Assembly: GCA_030686995.1 (NCBI GenBank)
Contig: CM060704.1
Span: 113,761,042-113,825,041 of the forward strand
Reading direction: 5' to 3'
DNA length: 64,000 nt
Origin: Artemisia argyi
Lineage: Eukaryota; Streptophyta; Magnoliopsida; Asterales; Asteraceae
How positions within the stretch are numbered: the first letter of the stretch is position 1; each line of letters starts with the position of its first letter. The notes under the pieces were generated by a model, which saw nothing but the letters and a program-made list of their open reading frames with translations, was not told the DNA's origin and did no database searches. Below are positions 10,903 to 23,280 of this stretch, piece after piece. A program made the translations under genes and the position numbers.

Positions 10903-11689
10903 TGATGCGTGGGATTGCGCCCTCTCAAAAGGTTTTACCTCTCAAGAGATCTTGAGAAGCTTGCAATCCCCACCAGGCAGTGTACCTGATCGTTGTAGTA
11001 TAGTATAGTGGCAAGTACCGGGAGATTGATCATTCAACTCAGGAATAGTGTTCCCTAGGATTAAAAAATCTACTAAACTAGGTCTAAAGGTGAGAGATGA
11101 TTCTTTTTGTATTTTTATATTTTTTTAGAAAGCAAGTAAAAATCTCGGTTTTGAAGGAGTGGACGGAATTAGTTGCTAGCCAACTAACCCAATTACTAAA
11201 GATGCAATCAAAATAAAATAAAATAAAACTTAAACTAAATTGTAGTGTAAACAATAATAAAAGAAAATGTGTTTATTTAGATTTCACTACTCCCTAGATA
11301 TCTTTTACCGGTTGATTAGCTTGTTACAATTGCATGGATGACGGGTTATATTCCTTAATACTAGTCGTAGGGCTGTGTACGAAATTCCCTAACTCTATAA
11401 GCTCATACTTCACTCCTATGTCGAGCCGACTAAAAGATCCTAACATGGGATCACTAGAATTCGCTTATGCATTAAATACAACCATATAATCGTAGTACAA
11501 CTCCGATCATGTTTCTTAAGACGTTCAAGCAAGTTACCAAATGGAAGTCTGCCAGTTTTCTTCAACCTAACATCGAATACAATCATCCACAACAATTATA
11601 AACAAACCATCAACCAATAATCAACATCTAGGTTTCATTACCTCAAAACAAACACAATAAAAACCTAACCTAGCATGTTAAAAAGAAGA
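10903..11689 (-). repeat. Element B LTR, part 1 (split by element C)
   Basis: The forward strand begins TGATGCGTGGG, the same terminus as solo LTR H (TGATACGTGGG). The sequence stays alignable to H and to 61011-61794 up to GCATGTTAAAAAGAAGA at 11689, where element C begins. The rest of the LTR resumes at 60571. The last five bases GAAGA are the left copy of C's TSD. Confidence 0.9.
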
Positions 11690-14600
11690 TGTAGAACCTT
11701 GTAATTATATCGTTATTAAATAAATTATCTTTCGTTACCGTTACTGATTCCCATTATTTCAGAAAAATTTAAAAATTTTCTTATTATATTAATTAGTCGT
11801 TAACATGATATAATATAATTCACGAAATGACGGGACCAATCCTCGACACGTTACTCGAAACCTAAACATTTCATTTATACTAATTTCATTTCCCTAATCC
11901 TAAATTAAAATTTCCTAATTACACATTTAATCCAATCGGGCCCTTAATCTTTTCTCAGCCCAACACCCGATCACTATTCATAATCCCAAAGTACAAGCCC
12001 AACTCCAAATCCTTAAAAATTTCATATGATCGACTTGTATCAGCTCCAAAATGCCTCTCGTATTCTCGATTTTTACACACGACTCATTAATTTTTTTTCA
12101 CCACCTCGTTTATCACCTAGCCAACTATTAGTGTGTCGAATCTCGAGTTCAGAGGTCGACTTTTGATATGTTTTTAGAAGGCGAAGTGTTTGATCAAAAT
12201 CAAGCCAAATCGATTTATAATAAACTCAATACTTAACCGTTTTGTTTCGCGTTTGTTTCTATAAGTTGCTAGTAACATTCCTAGCATGATTTCATGATTA
12301 AATGTCAAGAATGATCAGCTATATTCAAGTGGTACACGATTACTCAAATCGTGTATGAAATATATATATGGTCGACATCTAGGTGAATCACCAAAGCATG
12401 CACCTTATTTCAAGCTCTCACAATTGTTAAAATATGATATAAATTCAGCCTATAACCTATTGTTACTGACATGCATAGTGTATTTGGTTTCCTTGAAAAA
12501 TATTACACTTACGTGTTATACAAAGTCACTATATATACTCCTTGTTCATGCATCCGTTTCTATCAATTATCATACTCTCACAAACTTCTTTTCTTCCTTA
12601 AAATCATCTCTGAAAGTCCAGCAATAACCATACTCACGTTTGGAAGCAAGAAATAAGAATCGGGTTTGAATTATACGATTATTATTTTGGGTTATAGTCG
12701 AACGTGATTGTTTCTCGTATTTCATTCTTCCACTCTCGACTCTCTACCACCCTAGAGGTGTTGTAAGTTGTTTCAACCTCATTTCAATTCAAGTTTCACG
12801 TCTAAAATGTTTCATGCATCATGTATATATTTTATCGATCGTATATAAGCTTCATATATAATTTTTACGTATATATTTACATATAGTACACGACATGTGA
12901 CTAGCCTCTATCTTGGAAGGCCTAGGAGTCACGACACACACATATTTCACATTATTTTTTACTTCACATGCATTATACGAACTCATTTTGAACCATGCTT
13001 AATCGGATGAAAACTATATACACTTAGCAAATTTATTCAAGTCTTTTAAATATATATGAAACGTGCCATACGACCCAAGGAACCATCAATTATCTTTAAA
13101 TATCAAGTAACAAGCATACCATATTATTACACGACCTATTAGACCACCTAGCTAGCAAACGATTTCGTATATATAACTTGTAAAAATAAGTTGATTTCGA
13201 CACTTAAAAGATACCAAAGTGAATCGCTATTAACCTCGTTTAAAACATATGATTTTAACGTATTGGGCCTAAAAGCCCAATAAGCTAATAATAAGCTCTT
13301 CTGATAAGCTAGCTTATCTAAACTTTTTGATATTAAAATAGAACATGAAAAATGATATTTTTGATGAGCTCAACTCGTCTCACGAAGTACGGATTTTAAA
13401 ACGTTATTGGGCCTTGATTTAAGCTCGTTAAAAGCCCAATTATTGAAAATAAGCACTTTTTATCAAATAAGCTGTTAAAATAAGCTAAATATTTATTAAA
13501 TAAGCCTCGGAAATTTTTATATAATTTTTCTAATCATTTTTGTAAATTTGGACTAAAAATGTAACGCGACGACACCTAGAAGGACTAAAAATGTAAATTT
13601 TGAAAAGGGAGGACTAAAACTGTAAAAACAGAACCATAAGGGTAAAAATTGATAATAGATAATATTCTAAGCCTAGGATTGAGTATTCAACAATTAGAGG
13701 ACTATAATTGTAATTTATATATATAAAGGACTAACGGTGTAACGCAAACATCGTTAGAGTAAAAATGGTAAAATTGGAAAAAGGACAAGGACTACATCTA
13801 TTCTATTTAACATTCTTAGTTATTTTCTATTTTCGTAAATCTTATCTCGTCATATGCATTTAAACTTTCATTTTTATTTATATATATTATATAACGTAAC
13901 GTTAATAATATATATAACGATATTTCAAATTTAATATTATTACTTATGGTTAAAAAGGTAAAACTTTCGGTGGATAATGTAAATAATGTATTTTGTCATA
14001 TCATTCATAAACAAAAGAATTTCATTTGCATATCATCTATTCATCATGACGAATAATTATTATTCGTTATTCGTTTCGTATTTACCAAATGGTATTTGGT
14101 CAAATTCTCAGATAAATCTATTTATCAGGTTGTATTTCGAAGCCGTTTTCATAAATTCGTCCGACTTTATTTTTTTCATTTCAGTATCAATCAAGGTGAG
14201 TCACAGCCTCACATTTACTTATTTCAAACTCCGTGAGGGGGATACATGTTATAAACAGATCACAAGTAATTTTCTGTATGCTACCTGACTTGATATATGC
14301 CTAAGTTACCTATTGCCAAAAGACCCTTGATCATGAGCCATTAATCACTGTTATGTGAATGTGAATATAATGAATAGATCTATTTAAGGTTTGACAGCCT
14401 ATCCTATTAATACTTGACGGAATGCCATTATGCATGTGGTTAGTCATATTAGTCGTGATATATTATATTTGAGTAAAAATAGGAATTGACAAATCACCTA
14501 TTACATGAGGGCAATATTATCATTTATTTGATAACACCTCCGTATTTACCAGTGTTGCAAAAATCGGCCTACAAGGCCGATTAATCGGCGATTACAAGCT

Positions 14601-15201
14601 GAACGGTCTTGGACCTTGAAGCGAATTACAAGGTAATCGGCCGATTAATCGGCCTTGGACCTTGGAATCGGCGATTAATCGACCAAAAATCGCTACACGG
14701 CCCTCGACCGCCTCGGGACCGATTCACGATTTTTGCAACATTGGTATTTACGGTATTTGTTAACGTTTTGCGTGTCATGAAACTTAGAGCAATATATACT
14801 GCAATATCAATTTTTAACTTATTGTATTCCTAATACAATCTTACTTGTATATCAAAATGATTACTAAATTCAAACTCTATGATATCACTCAACATTTTTG
14901 TTGACTTTTAAACATGTTATCTCAGGTATTTAGCAGAGGAAGCAAACATGGAACGGGCGAAAACTTCAAAACTTATCTACTTTATTTTAATAATGGTGTA
15001 AAATAAAGATGTTTGATTCAATTTAAAACATCAAGACTTTTAGTATTATAATACTCTGAATGTGACCTCTTGTATTTGAATTTTTATTAATGAACTTATG
15101 TTTTTAAAACGTCTCTTTCGAGCCGTTTTCTATCATTATGACTTCGATCCTCACCGTAACACCCTAATTACTATTTCGCTGCCACATCACAAATTAGGGG
15201 G
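11690..15201 (+). repeat. Element C 5' LTR, main part
   Basis: It aligns with 45190-47425 plus 59468-60565. The last seven bases of the LTR (TGTTACA) lie at 39170-39176, beyond element F. Compared with the 3' LTR, it lacks 13 bp near the start and has the extra MITE at 14550-14743. It contains inverted repeats such as ATTGGGCCTAAAAGCCCAAT (near 13262) and a series of GGACTAAAA..TGTAA motifs (13550-13770). Short open frames here (for example near 12355-12650) recur in the other LTR and are not genes. Confidence 0.92.
14550..14743. mobile_element. hAT-type MITE, 194 bp
   Basis: Terminal inverted repeats CAGTGTTGCAAAAATCG and CGATTTTTGCAACATTG (one mismatch) bound the element. The flanks are 8-bp duplications GTATTTAC (14542-14549 and 14744-14751). 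The 3' LTR of the same retrotransposon shows the empty site with one GTATTTAC near 60100. The 8-bp TSD and CA..TG ends point to the hAT superfamily. Internally it is made of palindromic GCCGATTAATCGGC units and has no coding capacity. Confidence 0.92.
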
Positions 15202-15595
15202 TGTTAGGAATACGATTATTCAGTTAAAGACTCGGTCACCCCAAGTATTGCTAAGCATTACGTAGCTCATAGAATTATCCTTATTATAGTTAGTACGTAG
15301 TTTATTAGTAGTTAAATATGTAAATAGTATTCGTAGAGTGGGTCGGGTCTTTACCCTTTGTCAGCTCACTCTACAGCTCGTTTCATGGAGCACCTAGTAT
15401 TGTAGTATAAATACCCTCTCCCACCCAAGGGAGGGGGTTGGACCTTTCATACTTTCAATCTAATATTCACTAGTTTCTCTCACTAAAAGGCTCCCAACTC
15501 TCTACTCTTTCTCTCTCTAACTTCTTACTTCTTTTCTTCATATTCGATCCATTATACACAAAACCATACGTGTTTAAGATTATGAGTATCCTACA
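15202..15595 (+). repeat. Element F 5' LTR
   Basis: 394 bp, TGTTAGGAATACG..GTATCCTACA, with TATA box TATAAATA at 15406-15413. It pairs with 38771-39164. Confidence 0.95.
15406..15413 (+). promoter_or_regulatory. TATA box of element F 5' LTR
   Basis: TATAAATA, conserved in the 3' LTR at 38975-38982 and followed by CCCTCTCCCACCC. Confidence 0.75.
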
Positions 15596-15615
15596 ATTGG
15601 TATCAAGAGCCATGG
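15596..15615 (+). other. Primer binding site, initiator-Met type (element F)
   Basis: TTGGTATCAAGAGCCATGG directly follows the 5' LTR. It is the usual plant copia primer-site form. Confidence 0.85.
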
Positions 15616-15839
15616 TTTCATCCTAAGATTGTTAGTGCTCGAATTTGTAGCTTGGTGTTGTGTTTCTTTTATGGTTCGAATGGCATTAGTAGTAAAATCA
15701 CTTGTTTGATCTCGTTTTGTGATAAGAGTGGTGTTATTCTTGTACTTTCTTCATTAGTAGAGTTATATGCACTTAGGTTTGCATTTGGAGTGGTTGAATC
15801 ATTCATTTGTTGGGTGTTAAGTGGAATTCGTGTTGTGTT

Positions 15840-16285
15840 TCTTGGTAGCGAGTTGCTATTCGGTAACATTTTCTTTGTAGCGAGTTGTTGGAATATTGGC
15901 AGCGGGTTGGTTGGAATTTTGTAGCGATTTGGCAGTTTCTATATTCTTGGAAAAGAAGACAACTTGCCAAGAAAGCGACTGTTTTGTCCTTTTTCGTCTA
16001 GCGAGTTGTCAGAGGTTGTTCTTACTTCCAGCGAGTTGCTAAGTAGTGAGTTGTCATAAGTAGCGAGTTGATTTGTCTGACTAGCGAGTTGGTGACTAGA
16101 GAATTGTGCTTGACTAGCGAGTTGGTAGTAGCGAGATGTCTGATTTTAGCGAGTTGACTTTTCTGGCGAGTTGGACTTAGCGGGTTGACAACTTCAGCAA
16201 GTTGTAGTGTTAGCGGTTTGGTTATTTAGCTACTTGGAATTCTAGCGAGTTGTTCAAGTGTGATTCTAGCGAGTTGATTACTTGC
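15840..16285 (+). repeat. Dispersed TAGCGAGTTG motif array in F leader
   Basis: Nine exact TAGCGAGTTG copies (near 15845, 15877, 15999, 16060, 16082, 16112, 16146, 16244, 16266) and about ten one- or two-base variants (CAGCGGGTTG, TAGCGATTTG, CAGCGAGTTG, TAGCGAGATG and others) occur within about 440 bp. All lie on the plus strand with irregular spacing of about 12-70 bp. The array lies between primer site and gag start, so it would be part of the genomic RNA leader. It is not a CRISPR: repeats are too short and spacers too irregular. Confidence 0.85.
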
Positions 16286-16556
16286 AGTTTGACCAAAGGT
16301 GATTTTTTACGTCAAAACTTCAAACGGCCATAACTTTTGAACCGTAACTCCGTTTTCAGCGAATTAGCTGTCAAAACATCCGGAACAGGCTGAATATTGT
16401 GAGGTTTCACCATAAAGTCGTGAAACGAATTTTTCGAGGCCCAAATCTCCTCCGGAGTGAAGTTATTGAGGTTTTAAGTTTTCAGACCAAAAATTTCACC
16501 GTAACAACTTGCATCAACCTAACCAAATTAAGACTAAATAACATACAATCACTGCT

Positions 16557-19500
16557 ATGGAACCTTCGTGCTCGAATTCTAATGATAATGTGCTTCATCA
16601 GCCAATTAAATTACCCGATAATGCAAAGGATAGTCGCATTGAATGTTTTCGATCACTCCATTCACATCTCAAGGTTCTCTTTGCAAAACCTGGATACTTG
16701 GGAGGTTTCAATCGTGCATTCGCAACACTTTTTGGTCAAAATTTTGAGACCTTCACAGTCAAAATGACTCTACACTTAGATCAACTTCAACAACAACTTG
16801 AAACAGGTGAATTTTCTGAAGGTAGTTCTATGGCTGCATTCTGTGTAATCAACAACCAACTCCAAGCGTTCATTGATTCACGATTCACTGAGGAGTATGA
16901 TCATGAGTGTCAAATGACGAAAAAGAGCTTTGCTACTCATACGGGAATTGAAGTTGACGTTTTCAGAGTCACACTACTCCAACTCATGGGTAATGTGAAG
17001 GAGTACATTATGGAAAGAGCACAACACAAACTCAAGCATGAAGACAAGGTGAAGGCATGTCGGGAGCAATCAAGTGATAATATTGTGGATTCAGGTAAAG
17101 CATCGGATGCTGGGTCAGTTGTCACCAAAGGCAGAGGATCAGAGACGGATAAGCTTGACACAACGAATAGCTCAATGACTCCTACACGTGATGTGGATGC
17201 ATATATCAGACCGGTAAAAGAACATGTGTCATGTGCTAAGGTACTCGAACTGTGTAACATGGTTGATGAAAAAAAGATTCCTAACAAAGTACAACCGACA
17301 AACGGTGTCGATTCAGATGTTGTTGACATGGGAAATAGCAATGTTGACCCATGTGAACAACATATGAAACACAATGAAGTGTCTGTTATACAATGTAGTG
17401 CATCTTCTGTTTTAAATGATGATTGTGTGTTGCATGAGAACACTGCCTATAACCCTGATGACTCCCTGACCACTAGATTTAATATCCTTAAGGATCAGGT
17501 GGCAATGTATGAACAACGTGCTAGATTTGAACTCACTGGACATGAGCAGAACATGGAATGGCAAATGCGTGCATACATATCTGAAAATAATCTTAAGCGA
17601 GAAACATTGAAAAAGGAGTTACAATCTTTGCAAAAACAACTGGATCAAACTGTTAAACAAAAACAAGAGATTCAGAAAGGCTTAAACACACTCAAACATG
17701 ATTTCAAAGAAAAGGAAACAAAACTCCTAAATGATTTCTCTAGTCTTAAAATCCTAAAAAATAAACTTGAGGATAAGTTATACACGCAAGGCCAAACCAT
17801 TCAAACTGCTCAAATGATGCATAAACATAGGAAGTTGAGTGATGATCATAGTGAGAAGGATTCTACTAAGCCAAAAGCTAATTTCCTTAGAAGCGATATA
17901 GGTGCATAACCGGCATTATATGATTCAAACATTATGCTTGAGCCTAATCATGCCCCACCTGATGCTACATCTGATGATGAGGGCAATGAGATAGAAGATA
18001 GAACCAGAGAAAAACTTGCTGAAAAATTAAGGGATCCCCAGTGCATAGCTAATAAAATCTTGTACAATTATGATTACTCTGAAGATAATCAATTAGCTAT
18101 CTTTGTCCCACAAAAGAAATTTACTCCAGAGCAAGTCTTCTGGAACATTGACATGGAAAAGATGCAAGCAGAAAGAATAGTGGGAAAAATACGTACAGTT
18201 TTTTGGATAGCTGGCCCAATGATATATCCCATTAACACACCACGGCATCTTGTTCCTTTCACCCTCCCCACGCAAAATAATACACTAATTGCCTTATATG
18301 TCCTTGGTCAATTATTCGCTGATTTTGATAAAACATGTAAAAAGAGAATAACACCAACGGGTATTATTGAAGGGGAAAGAGGTTTTGAACAAACAAAACA
18401 ATGCTACTTAACAGAGGTCATGCCATTTTTTAAACTTCTCAAAGAACATTTTGAGGGTCTTCAAAAAACAATTAATAATGATGTGACTGAAATGAAAAAG
18501 GTCTTCAAAGATGTGGAAAATGAGGGAAAACAATTGGCAATTGATCTTAAATACAGTGAAATTGAGAGAAAAAATATTCTCATCATGAATGAGAATTTGA
18601 TTACTAAATGTGTTGCTCAGGACGTATTTTATACTGCTACTGATTCTACGTTATCTGCCTGCCAATTTCATGAGATGTCTATTGCATTGACCGCTTTCCA
18701 GAATCGTGTTGTTGAGCTTGAGGGGGAGAATTTAAAATTGCGTGAGAAAATTCAAAACGATGACCATGATAACATGGTCAGGCATTTGTCGAAACTAGAG
18801 GTTGATAATCTTAATTTGCAATTAAAGTGTGAACATTTAGAAGAAATAACTAAAATCTCAAATGCCAAGACATCTTCGGATGCTTCTGAATTTGATGCAT
18901 ATTTTGAATTAGCCAAACGTGATGAAAAGATTCAAGCTCACATTAACACGATTCGGAACCTGAGGGTCCAAATTGCCCAATTGAAGTCAAACAAGAGTGA
19001 TGTGAATAGCACCCAAAAACCACAGACTATAGATTTTCAGAATTTTCAATTTCATGATACCATTAATAAATTGCAATATGAAAATGATTGGTTTCGTGCT
19101 GAAAATTCAAAAGTTAAACAACATTACAAAGAGTTATATGATTCAATTAAGATCACACGTGATATAAACAATGAAAAGATAACTTCTTTGCTTAAAGAGA
19201 TTGAGAATCTAATGACTCAGGTGAAAGGGAAAATGCCAATCATCACCTGTGATAATGTTGTTCAAAAGGTTTCTGCTTGTAAGAAGTACGCAATTGATGC
19301 TGTGAATATTCCTCTTCCCCTTAGGAATAATAAGTTAGTTCATAGTGACTATCTTAAACATCTTAAGGAGTGCCTTGACTTGCTTCGTGAAACCATTGAA
19401 GAGGATAGGATAGAGAAACCACTGGATAGTGCTGTTGTAGATGCATGCTTTCTCACTAATAGATCTCAGGAACTCTTAGAATATGCTATTGATACATGTC

Positions 19501-20246
19501 CTAAGACTGATAACTTGCGAGATAGGTCTACTGCATCATCATCTATGACTAAGAACAAGCATGTTACCTTTGTGGTACCCTTGGAAACTTCAGATCCCAA
19601 CACATCAAAACATGTTCAGCAACCAGAAGTGAAAAAGTCTAAAATTCCCATTAGTCCGTCTACAGAAGTAAATAGTGACACTAAAGCTAGAGAGTCTAAA
19701 CCAAGGAGAAATAGAAGGAATTATAGGACTTCACATGCTAAAAGTGTTCCTAAAAAGAAAGTAGATGACCACATGAGGAACATTAAGTCCAACTTGAGCA
19801 AAATGAGTCATAATTCAAAACCTAATTCACGTTGCAAAACATGTAATGAATGCATAATTTCGAGTAATCATGATAAATGTGTTGAGAAATTTCTGAAGTC
19901 GTTTAACAAAACCCCAGTTAAGAAATTTTGGAGAGCTAAACAAAGTAAGCAAATTTGGAAAGCAACAGGTAAACTGTTTGCCAATGTTGGTTATCAATGG
20001 AAGCCCACAGGAAGGAAATTCACTTTAGGAGAACAGTGCCCTTTAACTAGGATAACTAACTCTAAAGTAGTGCCTATTAAGGAATGGAAGCCAACTGGTA
20101 GAACTTTCCCTTTGGAGACCCTATGTCCTTTAACTAGGCCCATTGCATCTACTAGTGAAATTTCCACCATTGAAACGAATGCACCTAAGGTCTTAGTAGC
20201 TCCAGAACTTGCTTGCACTAACCAACTGGAACCCAACTCAAATTAG
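16557..20246 (+). pseudogene. Long coiled-coil gag of copia element F (one in-frame stop)
   Basis: A single frame of about 1,229 codons is interrupted only by TAA at 17907-17909; the text after the stop (PALYDSN) continues naturally, so I read it as one gag. Residues about 1-170 form a capsid-like part; helical, Lys/Glu/Gln-rich coiled coil follows at about 17490-17830 and 18420-19230. Near 19835-19890 there is a Cys/His cluster (CKTCNECIISSNHDKC). Near 19950-20130 the C-terminus carries three WK(P/A)TG motifs, each followed by a K/RxF. It is far longer than a typical copia gag (about 300-500 aa). The pol frame follows at once. Family assignment (Asteraceae-type copia) rests on memory of similar proteins. 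Confidence 0.75.
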
Positions 20247-20570
20247 GGATCCAACACTCCAAATTTTCTGCTCTCGTCTGTTTCCAAATGCAGGTCGTAC
20301 ATTTCGTCCTTTGATATTTGGACTTAGGCTGCTCTAAACCTATGATTGGGGAACGCTCAGGGCTCGAGAATTTCGTGAATAAGGTTATCGGGACAGTTAG
20401 ATTCGGGAACTACCATTTTGGGGTAATTATGGGTTATGGAGATTATGTTTCTGGTGACAGCTAATTTCCTGGGTATACTACATGGAAGGACCTAGGCATA
20501 ATCTGTTCTTTGTTGGTCAATATCTTGATTCCGATCTTGATGATTGCCTTTAGAAATTACACATGCTTCG
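20247..20570 (+). pseudogene. Copia protease/gag-pre-integrase fragment of F, upstream piece
   Basis: Degenerate coding remnant. GTVRFGNYHF and IMGYGDYVSGDS are the copia sequence downstream of the protease active site. It then continues in shifted frames with several stops to the phrase TCFV at the G insertion point. The protease DSG motif itself is not recognisable. The reading continues after G at 32365. Confidence 0.7.
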
Positions 20571-23110
20571 TGTCACAACTCACCATTTCAGGTCATTTCC
20601 CAAACTTCGACAATTTACTATTCATAATTCACTATTCATCAAAATACTATTCATCATTTTACTATTTATCATTTTCGAGGTCAATTTGATATTCTGAGAA
20701 GTATTAAAAAATTTTACTATTCACCAAGTACTATTCATTTCAGGAAAGAAAATACTATTCACGTGCATTGCTCATTTCATCGTAAATTTAGTTTACGAGT
20801 ATAACTAAAAACTAACTACAATTACCTAAATTTAACACCTAAAACCTATACTTATACAACACTAATACTACACTAGGATTAATTAGTAACTCAAAACCAA
20901 TTTGGCCTCCTTGTTTCATGCTAGAACCGGCCATGAACCCCCCCCCCCCCTTGACCTCATGCATTAAATTTTCCTTAACTTATTAATTCATACCAAAAAT
21001 ATCTACAAACTCATACTACACTTCACACTTAGAAATTTTAGATCACAAAAGTCACTTTTTCTCTCTTTTCTTCCCCAAAACCCACGGCCCGAAACCAAAA
21101 TCACCAAGATCCACCATATTTTAAAAGATCAAGTTTAAATCAAGCCTAGATTGTTGTCCTTGTTAGGGTTTTGGAATATAAACTCAAGGATTGTTAGGGT
21201 TTTGATCATACAAGCTTCCTAATCATTAGAGTGAGTTTACAAAAATTTATTTTCTTCATTTCTTCAAGTACTTGTTATAAGCATATGGTTTTCATACAAT
21301 ATCTCATGCATATGTTAGCTCTTACCACTCATAATGTACACTTATGTCTTTGAAACTCTAGAAATGGAAACTTTGGTTAGATCTACTAGATTGTTGATGT
21401 TTAGGAACCTATGACACCTTAAGAAGGTGTATGGTAGGATTAGACTAGATTTGTGGTGATTGAATGTGATTTGGGTGGAGTAGAAACAAGTTTAGAACAC
21501 TAGAAATGGATTTGGAATACATATATATACCTACTGTCCCAAAAATGAAAACCTGGAAAACTCAGTAACTCAGGGGAACTTTTCAACCTAAGATTTAGAA
21601 AATACTTTCAAAAATGAAGCCGTAGGCGAAAGAACGGGTTAAAACGAGTTTATAACGAAGGAGATATGATTTTTGCAAGTTTATTGACGAAAACTATTTT
21701 TCTGAAAATTGTTGCTGTTGGACGATTTTTGGTGGACAAACCGAGGCATTAGACATAACCTAGAGAAGCCGAGTTATCAAAAATATATTAGTACATACTA
21801 AGACGAACCCATGGATATAAAGAACGAAGAGAATGAACTTAAAACGACCAAGTTATTCACGTTTCAATATTGACAAAAACCCTCTATAATTGGCAGCTTT
21901 TACTAGAAATAATAATAATAATACTACTTCTACGTACTAAATTCTAGATTTTCTTGAAATACTACTAAATTACCGAAATTTATAACTAACGAAGTACTTA
22001 TGCTTATGAGCTTATTTTTACGACCATTAGACTATACTTCAAGGTTTTCAAGGCGAAGTTTATAACACTAACTTTCTATACATATATATTACGACAAGTT
22101 TACACAAGTCTAGTTAAGACTTATTATTTTTCTCAAGTATGGAATGTATTTTCATATGACTATAACTAGTATATTTTCAAGTTATGAGTGGTATAGGTAA
22201 CATGTGCATGCATATTCTCTACATCATTTCATGATCTAAATTAGATCATATTCATTCGTCATAGGTTGCGGTTGAATTCATTCCTTGTTGTCCGTATCAT
22301 TCCATTGCATTGTACCATCACTTCGAGGCGAGTTTTCATAGCCCCGTTTTTAATACAATACTTTGATTTCAAATCCCACGGGGGAGAATACATTGCACCA
22401 CTTATTTTCGTACATGCCTAAGTATTAAATTCCTTACATTGTTTAAGTTGCCTTATTACCACGTCTTGACAAGTCCCCTTTATTATCATGGACCGTTAAT
22501 TATAATGCCAAGCGAGAGTGAGTGAATAGATCTATTGAGGGTGACTCCTCCATCCGTGTTTGGGTTGCTCCAACGGAATTACGGATGCATTTCATGTCTA
22601 ACATATTAGAGTGTCTGGTAAACACTCATTTGGGGCCAAGTAACTTTGTCTAGCTTCGGGGTCATGAGCTTAAGAGTCAATGTAGCTTTCTTTTGACATT
22701 TTTGTCACTTTACTTACTTATGGCTAATGTACATCCGATTTAACTTATAAACCTATGATTTCTCACCAACTTTATGTTGACCGTTTTAGCAATGTATTTT
22801 CAGGTAATTAAGGTATATATCTCATGGCATGCATGGAGTCATTTTAGTGAGTAGCAAGGATGACGCGTCTCACTTTGGATTTTTCATGCACTTATATATT
22901 ATCGTTTGATTGTACCAAACTTGTTTCCTTTAACTTTTAAATACTTTGGGACCTATGTTTTGTAATACTGAACATCTTTTAAATAAATCAAACGATGTAT
23001 TTTCCAAACGACACTTTAGGTCGTTCGATATATCCTTGTTGTGATGCTATGACAGTTACACCCTCAGGCATTCCATTCCGCTGCAAGTCAGGTAAATTGA
23101 GGGTGTGACA
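20571..23110 (+). repeat. Element G 5' LTR (with internal deletion)
   Basis: Compared with the 3' LTR it lacks the segment equivalent to about 29569-30053; the junction is at about 20800. The C-homopolymer near 20938-20950 is 13 long here and 18 in the 3' LTR. Confidence 0.94.
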
Positions 23111-23126
23111 GATTGGCATCAGAGCT
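23111..23126 (+). other. Primer binding site, Met type (element G)
   Basis: GATTGGCATCAGAGCT directly follows the 5' LTR. It is the variant TGGCATCAGAGC of the initiator-Met primer site usual in chromoviruses. Confidence 0.8.
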
Positions 23127-23280
23127 AAGGTTATAGCGAACTAGGATGCATCATATACCCTAGACTATAACCACATTATCATAGCATCTCATCATTACAT
23201 CATAAGTGCATATTCATTGTTTTAGGTGATTCCATTATACGAGTTATTTATTTTTATTTCACCTTGATTATCACAGAGTT

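Noticed and set aside
12355..12656. Two overlapping short frames, repeated at 45869-46170
   Set aside because: Both copies lie at the same place in the two LTRs of element C; no protein family recognised.
14609..14833. 74-codon frame
   Set aside because: Crosses the MITE boundary, so cannot be an old gene.
15840..16285. CRISPR-like array
   Set aside because: Repeats are 10 bp with irregular spacing, in a plant retrotransposon leader; not a CRISPR.
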